From the NCBI GenBank assembly GCA_034509925.1, contig CM067531.1:4434001-4498000 (forward strand): a stretch of DNA of 64,000 bases, written 5' to 3'. The notes under the pieces were generated by a model. The model had not been told where the DNA came from. It saw only the letters and a program-made list of their open reading frames with translations, and searched no databases. The stretch is from Hirudinaria manillensis (lineage: Eukaryota; Annelida; Clitellata; Hirudinida; Hirudinidae). The position numbers were made by a program, and so were the translations under genes. Of this stretch, positions 1 to 12,261 are shown one piece after another; position 1 is the first letter of the stretch, and each line of letters starts with the position of its first letter.

Positions 1-706
1 GAACAGGATGCGATGAGTTTTCTGCCAATTAGATAATTATGAAAATGTGGCTAAATATTTTTGTTGCATTTCTTTTACAGGACATTCATATGTTCGTCCA
101 TTCATTCGTTCATTCATTCGTTCACTCAATCATATGTCATCACTCGATTTAATTATTGCATTGCATTGCATTACTGCCGCTATATTATTGAAATGTGGTA
201 TATTATTATAATGACCATCAGTTAACAGCATCAACAGTGGTTTTAAAACAGAGACTTAAAAACAACGGAACTTGTAGAAACTCGTTACTTGTTACTTGTA
301 AACTCACGTTTTTAAAATGAACAGAAATTGTGAGGCGAACTGAAGTTGACATTTTGAAAGCCAGATTTGATTAACTGCACCGAAAGAAATCTCATGGAAA
401 AAAATATAAAAATAAAAAAAAAACTCTTCGCATCTTCTAATTAAGTCTCTTGAGATCTTATTGCTCCCAATGATATCTTATATCAGTCGAAAAATGTTTT
501 TTAAACTAAGATCATTAATGCTCGAGGCGCAATTGCAAGTAAATTGGGTGCAAGTAATATTAGTGGTCTTAAGAGCCCTTCAGTTTTCAGATTAAACAAA
601 CAGAAAAATATAAAAAAAACATTTTCAAGTTGATGTTGCTTAAAAACAAACATCGCGTAAGAGGAACGCATTGAAAAGTGAACTTCAACTGCAACTTCAA
701 CTGCAG
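1..706. other. MCTP intron or upstream region, no exon recognised
   Basis: No coding segment could be supported here. The stretch is AT-rich with CATT-type short repeats around 100-130. It precedes the first recognisable MCTP exon and is probably an intron of that gene, because MCTP proteins normally carry a long N-terminal region that is not visible in this window. Confidence 0.4.
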
Positions 707-3308
707 ATGCTTCTCGTGGACGGAGCTGGAAAATCATCTCAGAACGAGAAAATCGTCCACTGCTTGGACATCCATCTCAAGGAAGGGAAAGATCTCCTTG
801 TCAAGGATCGTTGTGGTTGGTTTAAAGCCCCTCGAAATTGCCCAACTTCTTCAGTTTGATTGAAGGATTGAAATCGTTTTCAGACAGCCATCTTTTTGTT
901 CGTATCTGATATGTTTCTATGAATAGCAAAAAAAATATCAAATGTGTAATTCATCGTAAGATTTAAATTATGCAAGGGTATTATTTCGCGATGAGATCCT
1001 TTCAAAGCAGCAGATGTTGGTCATTAGAAATGTCGAGAATTTATGAGTTACCATTTAACTGAACTCAGCACTCAGAAGTCGAAATCGATAAGTTTTCTCA
1101 GCAGTCGATTTGCTTTTAACTTGCACGGCAATAAATTACATAGCAAATAAAAAAAAAAGAAGATACCTTCCACTCTTCTGGATCAGCTGGAAAATTTATT
1201 TTTGACTTTCCCAGGAACGAGCGATCCGTACGTGAAGTTCAAAATAGGGACGAAGCTGATGTACAAAAGTAGAATCATCGACAAGAACTTGAATCCGGTT
1301 TGGAACGAGAGGTTCACGCTGAAAGTCGAAGACTTGTTCGTCCCCATTCAAGTCCAGGTGTACGACCACGACCTTGGTCTCCTCATGGACGACTTCATGG
1401 GGGAGGCGTACATCGAACCTGCCACCCTCTGTCTCGACCAGTAAGCACTTGGGGTATATTTGGTTCGAAGGAATTGCATTTCAATACCTGGGAATCCCAA
1501 TTGGTTCCAATGGGTTTGCTGCAAACCTTTTTATTTTTTTTTATTTTCGAGAAATACAAATGATGTTTGTCTCTCGATGCTTATGTTTCTTGAATGTTTT
1601 CAATTTGTTTGAAATCAACAACCAATGATTTACTGCTTTTGTCAAAGGAATGTCGGTGGTAATTGTTGAAAGAGGATTATTTTTGCTCCAGAAAGGTACC
1701 CACGAATAAGCGTACGTTGCGTGTATTTGACGAACGAAGAACACATAGAATGGAAATGTGTTTAAACCAACAGGGTCATAAGTGCAATGCTTAATGATAA
1801 GGATGCAATAATCAACTCGTTACTTTATCAAATACATGATTACTATTGTTATAACAAATATTGCCATAAAAATAATTACATTATTATTTATTTGAATGCT
1901 CTAAAGGCAACTTGTTATTATAAATAATATTAATAATAATAAAATAATAATAATTATTATTATTTGATATTCAATATCAAAATAACAATTATAATAATAT
2001 ATAATTACTTATAATAATAATTATATCTTTATAATTTATATTATTATTTATATAATAATTATTAAAATAATAATGTTACTATAATATTATTATGTGTTAT
2101 ACATATATATATATAATGCTATTATAACATAATAATAATTATTAATTATTATTATTATGTTAAAAGCAATTCATGCTTAAGTTGAAAGCTTATTGTTCGT
2201 GCCTGAAACGAGCAAACATCAGTTGTTGTTGTTGCAAAAGTCCTGTCAACGATCGATTTTTGTTCTGCTTGGAGCGAAGCTGGAGCTTCATTTGCATGGA
2301 GTTGTTGTTGTTGTTGTTAGTGGTTGTATTGTTGCATCCCATCGTCTGACGTTGTCAGTATCACCGTACGATGTTGTGGAGTACGGAGATGTATTTTGTT
2401 ATTTTATATATGTATATATATATCGATAAAATGGCAATAATATGTAAAATAATAAATTTATGCTTGTAATTCAACAGCTTAATCGCAAACACAATAATAA
2501 GCTTAAAATCATTCTAAGAGGCGTGAAAATTTAAAATCTCAATTTAAAAACATTTCAAAACATTTTTTGCTGTTGCTCTGTTATTATGCTATTGTTGTAC
2601 TGTTGTTGTACTGTTGTTGTACTGTTGTTGAGGGGTTGTTGTTACTATTGTTGTTCGCTCCACAAGACAGGTGGAGATGAAGTTGATGCTGCAGGAAAAC
2701 AAGAAGAACAACCGATGCAACTACATGGGACACTTGATAATCCAGTGCTGCCTCACTGTTTGGAACCAGGAAGACGAAGTTATAATTTATTATTTATAAT
2801 TTATTATGATTGTTTTCAACGTTAAGCTACGTTATAATTTCAAGGCAATAACAAAGGCCATTATTGGTTGTAAAATATAATCCAATAAAGTAATTAATAT
2901 ATGTTTATTAATTATTATTCTTAATATAAATAATCATATTATCACAATAATAATTGTCATTTGTATCAACATTTGTACGTTTACAAGGCGAAGATAAAGC
3001 GCTATAAAAATCTGTAAAACAACGCCGTCTCAATGCCGTTTCTCTCCGACAGCAAGCTGCTCAGAGAGACAAAGCAGCTGGAAAATGCAAACCGACTGGC
3101 GACCTCTTCCGAAAGAAGAGGAGACCCCCACGGACGGTGGTGAACATCGTCCTGGTGGAAGGTTTGAACCTCAGGTCCATGGATGACAACGGATTCTCGG
3201 ATCCTTACGTCAAGTTCCAGTTGGGAGCCGAGAAGTGCAAAAGCAAGGTTCATTGATTCATCCATGAATCCACGATCGTTTGCGGGGTCTCTATTAACTA
3301 ACTAACTA

Positions 3309-3344
<36 letters not shown>

Positions 3345-5490
3345 ATTATTATTATTATAACATAATATAATTGTTATGTCATACGCGTCATCATCGTTGT
3401 CATCGTCATCACCATCACAACATCTCATAAACTGGATGGATAATCAGCGGAGTCAGCCAAGCACGGCGATGTTTAATGCCGACGTAGTTGTTGTTGTTGT
3501 TGTTGATGAATGTTGTTAATTAACGTCGCCAGTAATGAATGTTGTTGTTGTTGAAACAAACAATCAACTGATAAGAAACACGTGCAACTGATTCGAAATA
3601 CAACAAGACAAGAGTTATTAATGTGCACGTATATTGATCGTATTAATTATGATTGTACACTAAGGTCGGCATATGAACATCATCACCATCACCCTCGTCA
3701 TCGTCATCATCACCATCACCGTCGTTATAGTTATATAAGCATCATCATCATCACCGCCATTACCACCACCACCACCACCAACACCACCAGCACCACCACT
3801 AGCATCACCACCATCAACCACCATCATCATCATCACCGCCATTACCACCACCACCACCAGCACCACCACCACCACCATCAACCACCACCAACCACCATCA
3901 TCATCATCACCGTGGTCATTAGTTCGATTAAAAACTTTCCTTGCAGATAAAATTGAAGACTTTAAATCCTCGTTGGTTGGAATCCTTCGACGTGGAATGG
4001 ATTGAAAATGAATCCACGTCGTTGGACGTCAACGTTTTCGATCACGACGTGGGTGGCAGGGATGATGTTCTTGGGAGGTAGTGTAAGTAGTTCCTGCATC
4101 TTTTCAAAAATTCTCTGTGTGTGGTCTCGAATTATATATTATATTTAGTATTAAGTGGTATTAAAAAGAGGCTTAATTAGACTTCTTGACATCGAGATTA
4201 AATTGTTTTAAATTGTTTTAAATTGTTTTAAATTGTTTTAAATTGTTTTATAATAATAATACCACATTTAAATTCGAATATAATTTTAATTCCTAAATTT
4301 TAAATGTTTTGTTGAAACACTTCGTTGAAACATTAAAACAAAAACGTGTCGTTTCCACTGAAGCTACCAGTAATAACCTTGCAATCTGACCTTTCAACTC
4401 GTAAGCAGTCATGACCTTGAAATCTGACCTTTTGCAGAGCCAAACTTGACCTTTCAACTTTCGCCATGAACGTGACTCACCACGTGAAGTTGCCCCTGGA
4501 AGACGGGGGAGGCCATCTTTTCCTCCTCCTCACCATTTGTTCTCCAACAGCAACAACTGATCTCGTTCAGAGGACAACAGACTCACCAGAGAGATTTGTG
4601 AGATTTCTCCAAATAAATTGAATTATTTTATTATTATAATTTATTCTTCTATAATCCGTTGTAATGTAATTATAGTTTCTTATAATTTCATAATTTCTTA
4701 ATATTTTCTTATTCCAATCAGAGCCTGATCAACTCCTTAACAAACCTTCAAGAGATAGGAGAACTGACAGTAACAGGTGACAAGACACCAATTTTGCCAA
4801 CGACAACATTAAAATAAAAGACTAATTAACATAATTTATTAATTAATTCAAGTCCACCAAGCACGTGACCTCCTGGCAGCAGACATTGGCGGCAAAAGTG
4901 ATCCTTACTGCGTCTTAGAGTTGATCAACACGAGGCTACAAACGCAAACGGATTTCAAAACCCTGAACCCACAGTGGGACAGAACTTTCGTCATGTTCGT
5001 CGAGATTTTGATCGTTAATTACTTTTATTTAAATAATTTATTCGGTAATTTATGATTAATTAATTAATTTATTTATTTATTTATTGATTAACATAATTTA
5101 TTCAATTAGATGCTTAACCTAACCCTAACCCAAAACACGACGCATTGCAACTGTTGCTAATACTCCCTCAACGCAAAGTATATATTAAATTAATTTTAAT
5201 TAATTAATTTTTAAATGTCACCTCTAATTCTGTTCTCATTAGCCGATAATAAAGAGTGGAAAACTCGTAAACTTAAAGTAAAGTAAAAGTGATCTAATTT
5301 TTTAAAAACCGTTTTCAGTCCAGTAACCGACATACATTCCATATTGGAGGTGACTGTTTACGATTACGACAGGAGCAGGAAGTCAGAGTTTCTTGGAAAA
5401 GTGGCCATTCCTCTTCTTCGGGTTGGTATTTTTAAGATAAACAACAGTAAGAATAATAAAAATAATAATAACAACAATAATAATAACAAC

Positions 5491-5527
<37 letters not shown>

Positions 5528-8404
5528 TGCAATGAATTAAATCTCCAATTAACATTCCAAACAGATCGATAATAAGGAGAAAAAGTGGTACACTTTGAAA
5601 GACAAAAAACTTCAACAACCTTCAAAAGGAAGCATTCAACTTGAAATGTGTCTCCATTTTAATCACGTAATGTTCTTCAATTAATTAAATTAATTAAAGA
5701 TTAATTAATAACAATTAATTAAATAATAATAAAAATTATTAGTCATCAAATCTTTAGAAATAAATTAATAAATTTAATTTGCAAATCAATTAAACAATTA
5801 TTTTAATAAAAAGTAATTAATTTGGCAATTATTAACAAATTTGATTCGAAAACATCTTGTTTTTATATTTACTTTTGTAACTCTTCTTCTCATCCATGTA
5901 AATCTGATAGAATTGTATTGAAACAATCAAGACATACATTTTTTAAGACATACATTATGAATTTCTGATCCTATTAGGAAGTTTTGGCCAACAAATATTA
6001 ATTATTATCCACCAAGTTATTGAATAATTGTTAATAATAATAAACATAATTGCTTCAATAATTTATAAAATTGTTATTAATTTATCAAATCATTTGCATT
6101 TACCAGTTGAGGGCAGTCATTAGAACATTGAATCCAAGGGACGAAAAGTTTTTGGTTCCAGAATCAACTTTTAAGTTGGCCGTGAGTTATTATTGATGTC
6201 TTCTACATCCGTGCTTACTTTGTGTGACATTTAATAAATAATTTTTAATTTATTTACCATCTTATTGTTGGCATTAATAAATATATTTCAGTTTATTAGA
6301 ATAATAATCTGTCAATGAGCTGAGTAACTGCTGTTACTGCTGTGTTTCGTCACAAAATCCCCTACGAGTTATAAAATCTTGTCATGAAATCCTGATATGA
6401 CGATATCCAACCCAAGGAACTAAAAATCCTTCCTCAGTTTTCTATTCACGGATGTTTTGCCTTTCTTTTCTTGTCAATCAATCCATCAATCAATTCGCAA
6501 CAGTTGCCTCCATCTGTTGTTAAAAAATATAATATCGTAAATCTTTGGCTTAAATGATTTGTAGTTGCTACTTAATTACAATGCTGTTCAGGTTCTTGAA
6601 ATTCCATTAATTTTGTATCTATGTATTATTTTGTATTTTGTATCTATGTGTTATTTTGTATTTTGTATCTATGTATTGTTTTGTATTTTGTATTTATGTA
6701 TTGTTTTGTATTTTGTATTTATGTATTGTTTTGTATTTTGTATTTATGTATTATTTTGTATTTATGTATTGTTTTGTATTTTGTATTTATGTATTATTTT
6801 GTATTTTGTATTTATGTATTATTTTGTATTTTGTATTTATGTATTGTTTTGTATTTTGTATCTATGTATTGTTTTGTATTTTGTATTTATGTATTGTTTT
6901 GTATTTTGTATTTATGTATTATTTTGTATTTTGTATCTATGTATTATTTTGTATTTTGTATCTATGTATTGTTTTGTATTTTGTATTTATGTATTGTTTT
7001 GTATTTTGCATCTATGTATTGTTTTGTATTTTGTATCTATGTATTGTTTTGTATTTTGTATTTATGTATTATTTTGTATTTTGTATTTATGTATTGTTTT
7101 GTATTTTGTATTTATGTATTATTTTGTATTTTGTATTTATGTATTGTTTTGTATTTTGTATTTATGTATTGTTTTGTATTTTGTATTTATGTATTGTTTT
7201 GTATTTTGCATTTATGTATTATTTTGTATTTTGCATCTATGTATTATTTTGTATTTATGTATTGTATTGTTTTGTATTTTGTATCAATGGACGATATGAA
7301 GTAAAACTTTACATTAGACGTTTTAATTGACCCCAAAACTGAGTGCTACATAAATATTCAATTTAATTTAATTTAATTTAATTAATTTTAATTTGATCTT
7401 ATTTTATTTTATGTGCAGACCATGAAAACGAACATCGATCGAGTGTTTAGACTCATCGAAGGCGTTGTAAAGTTCACTGATTTCATTGATTTCTGCTTCA
7501 AGTGGGAAAATCCATTCCATAGTTCCATAGCTTTTGTCGTGAGTCGTGGACGCCATTTTTTTCTCTTTGACATAAACAGCCCTAATAAAATGTAAATAAT
7601 GTAATTGTTATGTTAATGCCACTTAATAATCCTTAAAGATATGATGTTTATTCATGTTATTAATTCAATGGGAGTGACTAAACTCATGAATTATTCATTT
7701 AATCGCCCAACCATATCGAGTTTAGATGCTGCTAAAACTCTTTCTCGAGTTGTGGAAAGTATAATAAATTTGAAATGAATATAAATTTGAAATAATAAAG
7801 TAAATAATTAATAAATAAATAAAAAAGGTGATTGAGAGATTCAAGTAATATATTTGGCGGCTTATGTTGTAATCTGTCAAGAGATCGCAACTGTTTTCAA
7901 AATTTATTAAAAGCCTTCATTTTTTTTATCCAAAATCCAAAGCGAAGTAAACAACTTTGGCTTTGACGACTCATCATCTGTTAATAAATTCATGGGCACA
8001 AAAACAAATATGAGACAATGAGAAACACTTTCGATTTCCTTTTTGATGCACGTCTGGATGAAAAAAAAAAGATCCAATATAAACAGAGGTCCGAATTAGA
8101 TCAGAAATCGACATTTTTACGAGGTCGATGAACAGCATAATTCTGAAAATCAGAACAAATAAGAAAAAAAATTGCAATAACATGGCCAACGAAAAACGTA
8201 GATAAGGTTAACATAATAAGTTAATCACTTGCGTGGGGCACACATTGAATCTGTCATCATCTTCTGCAAGAACCCTTGGGTCTTGGAAGATTTACTTCAA
8301 TCTCGTTACAATCTGTGCCAATGCCTGGATGATGGTAGACCGGCATATCTTTCTATAACGAAGAGAGTGTTTATCAAACAACGAGCATAACGATTATTTT
8401 GACG

Positions 8405-8443
<39 letters not shown>

Positions 8444-10481
8444 GTAATATTATTGAACTAATAATTATAACCATGCTAATAATATTATTATTATTTTATG
8501 TAATTATTATTAGCAGTAGCGTCACTATTTATAATTAATAATAATAATAATAATAATTACTCCGGATTAATTTATAACAAAATTGATGCGCCATCTTTGG
8601 AATGCAAAATAAATTTCAGACGTTCATGGTTATTGTCTGGAACGTCGAGGCTTACATGATTCCAATCGCTCTGATGATCCTGCTGATAAAGAATTACTTG
8701 GCGCTTCATTCCTCTGGTCAACTCTACAAAGACCAACTGCCACAGGTTTTAAATAAATTTAAATTTATTTTTAATATTATACTTGCAATTATTCCAAAAA
8801 TGTTCCACCTTTGTTTAACATATATGACAAGTGTGTTTTAAAACCTCAATAATTATTTATACAATTAATACTTTCGGCCAATTTGAATCTTAATTACCTT
8901 GTAAGAGATTTTTAAACCGCTGGTTACTATTTGTAGATTCTTTGTTAATATAAACTTTATAATCATTTTAAACAAATTCATTGAGATTTCATAAATGTTA
9001 ATCTTAAAGAATTGATGAAATTCGATTTTTTGTCTTTAACTTCAATAAATAAATAAATTAAAAACGTAAAAATGGAATCATTATCAGGAATATTGTGATC
9101 AAGAGAAGAAGGAGAACGAAGCCAATGCCAAAGTGATTATTAACCCACTATTTGTATTCTGTAATTAAAGTCATCTAATCTAATATTAATCATCATCAAC
9201 ACCTGGCGCCGCACGTATGCGCCTCTCCGCGCGTTTCATCGACTCGTCTGCTTCTTATCCTCTTCATTTTCCTCCTCCACTTTTATCATTCTCTTCAATA
9301 TCACGCTTTACGCTGATGGCTTCGAGAGTTTCATAACAAACAATTGAATTCGAATGAATTTTATTCAATGCTTCATTCTCTCGCATCTGTCTGTCTGTCA
9401 GTCTGTATGTCTGAGTGTTGGGTTGTTTTCAATCGATTGTCTTCGGAGATGCTGTGATAATCCCGAGCAGGGAAGTAATTCGAAACACGTTTCAAACGAA
9501 TCATATCCACACCGATTAATTATGTCGTCACTTCATCACATAACGATAGTACATCATTCGGACCATCACATCATTCCATACGCGAGTCACAGTGGCACAA
9601 CATCGCACGGTCACAAACACTTCCACACCAGGAGGATAAGAAACCCCAAAGTCTGAGGGAAAGGCTTCAAACGGTTCAAGATGTCTGCCTCCAAGTCCAG
9701 GAAACCATGGATGCCTTCGCTTCCTTGGCAGAGAGAGTGCAAAAGTGAGGGAGAGAGTCACGTGACTTATTCCACGTGACGTGATTGACTGATGATTAGA
9801 AGCAATGACGGCTTCCCTGGAGACGTGCCTAATTTGGTTTCACTTTATGACAATATTGCAAAGACGTGGTACTTGTCCATGCAAATGCATTCATGAATAT
9901 TCATTCACTCTTTTTAATATTAATCATTTATTAATTAAGCAACATATTCATATGCGTATGCATGCACCCACGTGCTCCAGAGAATAATTAAGTTTTAAAG
10001 TTGCGTTCGATAATTTAGCGTCTTCCTGTGGAAAGTACCGTGGCTATCCGTACTGGGGATAATCTGCCTGGGCGTGATATCGTGCGTGTTGTACCTGGTG
10101 CCGCTGAGGACTCTGATGATGTTGTGGGGTGTACTGAGGTTCACCAGGAGGTGGAGAGTCGGAAACAACGTCCCCAACAACGAGGTACTCGACTTCTTGT
10201 CCAGGGTTCCCTCCAATAAAGAACTGGTGAGCATCATCGATTAATTAGGCTCGCAACGTTTTCCAATACTTCTGTTATTTATTGTTACTGTTTGATTACA
10301 AATGCGCTGCAAAGTACGCGTCTCACGTGCACTTCGTCGTCAGATTTTTAATAATAAGTCCATGAAAATGATTTATTAAAGGGCCTCTTAAGTGCTTAAT
10401 TGCTTGTTAATTTATTTGTGATCAAGTGCTTCTTGTCGACAGGTGGAATACAGAGAATACTTGGACGCGTCTGCCAGATAA
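707..10481 (+). CDS. MCTP: MCTP: multiple C2 and transmembrane domain protein (17 exons seen, 5' end uncertain)
   Basis: Predicted exons: 707-815, 1215-1440, 2667-2778, 3053-3247, 3947-4077, 4438-4597, 4722-4776, 4853-4994, 5319-5421, 5565-5666, 6107-6181, 7419-7538, 8620-8745, 9088-9132, 9632-9744, 10019-10226, 10443-10481 (TAA). All phases join and give about 686 aa. Three C2 domains are seen in order, with [14 protein letters not shown] and SDPYC cores and Asp-rich calcium loops ([21 protein letters not shown]). The third has [11 protein letters not shown], where the last acidic ligand is Glu. The conserved [12 protein letters not shown] membrane segment, a second segment ([15 protein letters not shown]) and the family motif [14 protein letters not shown] ([10 protein letters not shown]) follow. 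MCTPs are ER-anchored calcium/phospholipid-binding proteins linked to synaptic homeostasis and endosomal recycling. The protein is shorter than vertebrate MCTPs (about 880-1000 aa), so N-terminal exons may lie outside. Exons 1 and 3 have the weakest splice sites. Confidence 0.9.
1897..2165. repeat. AT-only low-complexity block (AAT/ATT)
   Basis: About 270 bp of almost pure A/T, mostly degenerate AAT and ATT triplets, inside the second MCTP intron. The only other short tract is a run of TA dinucleotides near 2101-2116. Confidence 0.8.
3308..3358. repeat. (TTA)n microsatellite
   Basis: Near-perfect TTA repeat just downstream of an MCTP donor site at 3248. Confidence 0.85.
3676..3909. repeat. 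CAT/CAC compound microsatellite
   Basis: About 230 bp of CAT, CAC and ACC triplets with a duplicated sub-block, ending about 35 bp before the MCTP acceptor at 3946. Its reading frames look like His/Thr-rich protein but it is intronic. Confidence 0.85.
4200..4250. repeat. 10-bp tandem repeat, about 5 copies
   Basis: Five consecutive copies of a 10-bp AAATTGTTTT unit in an MCTP intron. Confidence 0.85.
5448..5525. repeat. (AAT/AAC)n microsatellite
   Basis: Interrupted AAT/AAC repeat in an MCTP intron, ending about 38 bp before the acceptor at 5564. The poly-Asn frame here is not a gene. Confidence 0.85.
6613..7284. repeat. 25-bp minisatellite, about 26 copies
   Basis: A 25-bp unit containing TTTATGTATTGTTTTG repeats across about 670 bp in the MCTP intron between exons 6107-6181 and 7419-7538. 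Variation is mostly C/T at one site (TATCTATG or TATTTATG), A/G at another (TATTATTT or TATTGTTT), plus a few TGTA to TGCA changes and two shortened units. No + frame has a stop, so all three frames appear as long hydrophobic ORFs; because 25 is not a multiple of 3, each frame encodes the same 25-residue repeat, offset. Confidence 0.95.
8407..8443. repeat. (AAT)n microsatellite
   Basis: About 12 AAT triplets in the MCTP intron that precedes the transmembrane exon at 8620. Confidence 0.85.
9385..9416. repeat. (TCTG)n microsatellite
   Basis: Short imperfect TCTG/TCAG repeat in a late MCTP intron. Confidence 0.75.
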
Positions 10482-11940
10482 ACTTTGCGGAACTTAAACA
10501 AACAGCCGATCGTTCGCCGAGCAATTAAGATTTCAATGTGACTCCGACTTTCAGTTTCCCGATACTTGATGGACGCTCAATGAAATGTTTCCAACTATTT
10601 TTGTAACTTTTAATAGACATAGACTTATTTTCATTCTCATGTGTTTAGACGTGAATTAGCTCATTATATCCGTCACTCCCTAATTTTCTCTCCCTGCTAA
10701 CATTCGATTCCTCGTTGAAAGTTGAGGCGGACATGTTTGAAGTCGAGGTATCACAACACGAAATACGGAGGAAAAGCAGTTCTTCAGAACTATGCTATCA
10801 GATTGCATGATGTATCGGATGAAAATCTCGTTATAAAATGAAAATTTCGCAGCTCATTGTTTCCAAACAAGGAAAATGCATTATTATGCAACATCGGCTT
10901 GTTGTTTTTAATCTCCTCTCTTAATGAAGAGATGTTTATCTGGTGTGTAATTAATTTAAATGATGCAATCATAATTCGAATCGATTTGAAATTAATTTTT
11001 TTCAAAAGTAATTTAGTTCAGATAATTAAAGATAAAACAGTTTTCGAATATTTTTGAATTAAAAATGATTTTTGAAAAAAAAAACCTGCCCTCTCGCAAA
11101 AAAATTGTTTCGCTGGCGACCTTCTCTCGTTCGATTTCAAAATGGCCCCAGGGATTCTAAAGTTCGAATTCATTTCGACCATCTTTCATGTCCTAGGATG
11201 TTCTGTTTGTGGGGCTGCATTGTTATTCTTGCATCTGGTTCGAAATTTTTCAAGTGCCGGCGATGGGTGCAGTCGTCTGCGGGATGTTATCGGGTTTGTT
11301 TATTTTCTATTCCCATCCAAGAAGCGGATCTTCGAGTAGAGCACGCGTACTTGGAGTTTTTCTGGATTATATTCACTCTCAACTATCTACAGGTTTCTAA
11401 AAATGCCAGATAAAGGTGGCAATCTCATCTACCATGCTGCTCAGGCACTGATTTCTAAGGCAAAAAAAGAAGATCATGCTGATGATTGTGGTGGTTCTAC
11501 CTTTTGCAACACATCTCCTTTTTAAATCATCGACAACAAAGACACACAACATCGGCATACTAATGCAATGAGAAATCGCTCCCATTTGATAGTGATAGAT
11601 TAATGCCGGCACGAATGTTGTAAGGCACAAGATGATGACGGCACAAAATACTAATGTAATAAGATATGCCGACATAAATCAAACCTGTGCAAGAAGAAAT
11701 GATTCGTGTCATAAACTTCTGAGAGGTAATGAAAAGATCCCTTTTGCGGGACAACACGACAATGCGAACCTGTTTTTTTTTTGCCCTAAAGCTTTCGTAT
11801 CGTTTCGTAGTTCTTCTTTTACTCGATCTCCATCGTCTGCTGCGATCAGAACTAGCCGTTGTTATCATAAAATAATGAGCTTCCATAATATTTATGTGAA
11901 TTTGATGTAAACAATGTATATAACTTTCCGCGACTCCGTC
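10482..11940. other. Intergenic, MCTP to RBM24
   Basis: MCTP 3' untranslated region and spacer. No canonical AATAAA is seen close to the MCTP stop. Open frames between 11.0 and 11.9 kb lack recognisable motifs, start context or splice structure. Confidence 0.6.
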
Positions 11941-11951
11941 ATGGGATCCCG

Positions 11952-11966
11952 TATAAAAGGCACGTG
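11952..11966 (+). promoter_or_regulatory. TATA box with adjacent CACGTG E-box, RBM24-type gene
   Basis: TATAAAA at 11952-11958 is followed at once by the palindromic E-box CACGTG at 11961-11966. A start site about 30 bp downstream would give a 5' UTR of roughly 280 nt before the ATG at 12262. The strong TATA fits a tissue-restricted gene; RBM24 is muscle-enriched in vertebrates. Confidence 0.6.
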
Positions 11967-12261
11967 GATGAGATAAAGGAGCATCTCCTACGTTTCTCCG
12001 CCTCCTCTTTGGTTGCTCGTCTTGGCTCGAAGAATAAGAAAGAAACCAGACAGACGATTTTGGCTTAATTCAATCCTACTCTCGACAAATTCGGACTTTT
12101 TGTGCGAATGCATTTTTAACGATAATTTGAGAAATCTAATCATCGCTACAAGCAGACGACATCGTCTCGTGGAACTAACAACTCATCCTCCCTCTTCGCC
12201 ATCGTCTTTCTGTTTGCTCGAAAAAGGAATTTGCTGAGGTCTCGAGTTATTTTGTCGGAAA

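Noticed and set aside
3582..3950. His/Thr-rich open frame and its opposite-strand Gly/Val-rich frame
   Set aside because: Microsatellite translation; lies in an intron between two C2 exons that join in phase.
5344..5535. Poly-Asn frame after a C2 exon
   Set aside because: The true exon ends at 5421 with a GT donor; the Asn run is intronic AAT repeat.
6565..7330. Three overlapping + frames of 227-244 codons encoding hydrophobic repeats
   Set aside because: They are the same stop-free 25-bp minisatellite read in three frames inside an MCTP intron.
11142..11910. Several overlapping frames on both strands
   Set aside because: No recognisable domain and no exon structure; compatible with chance in this spacer.
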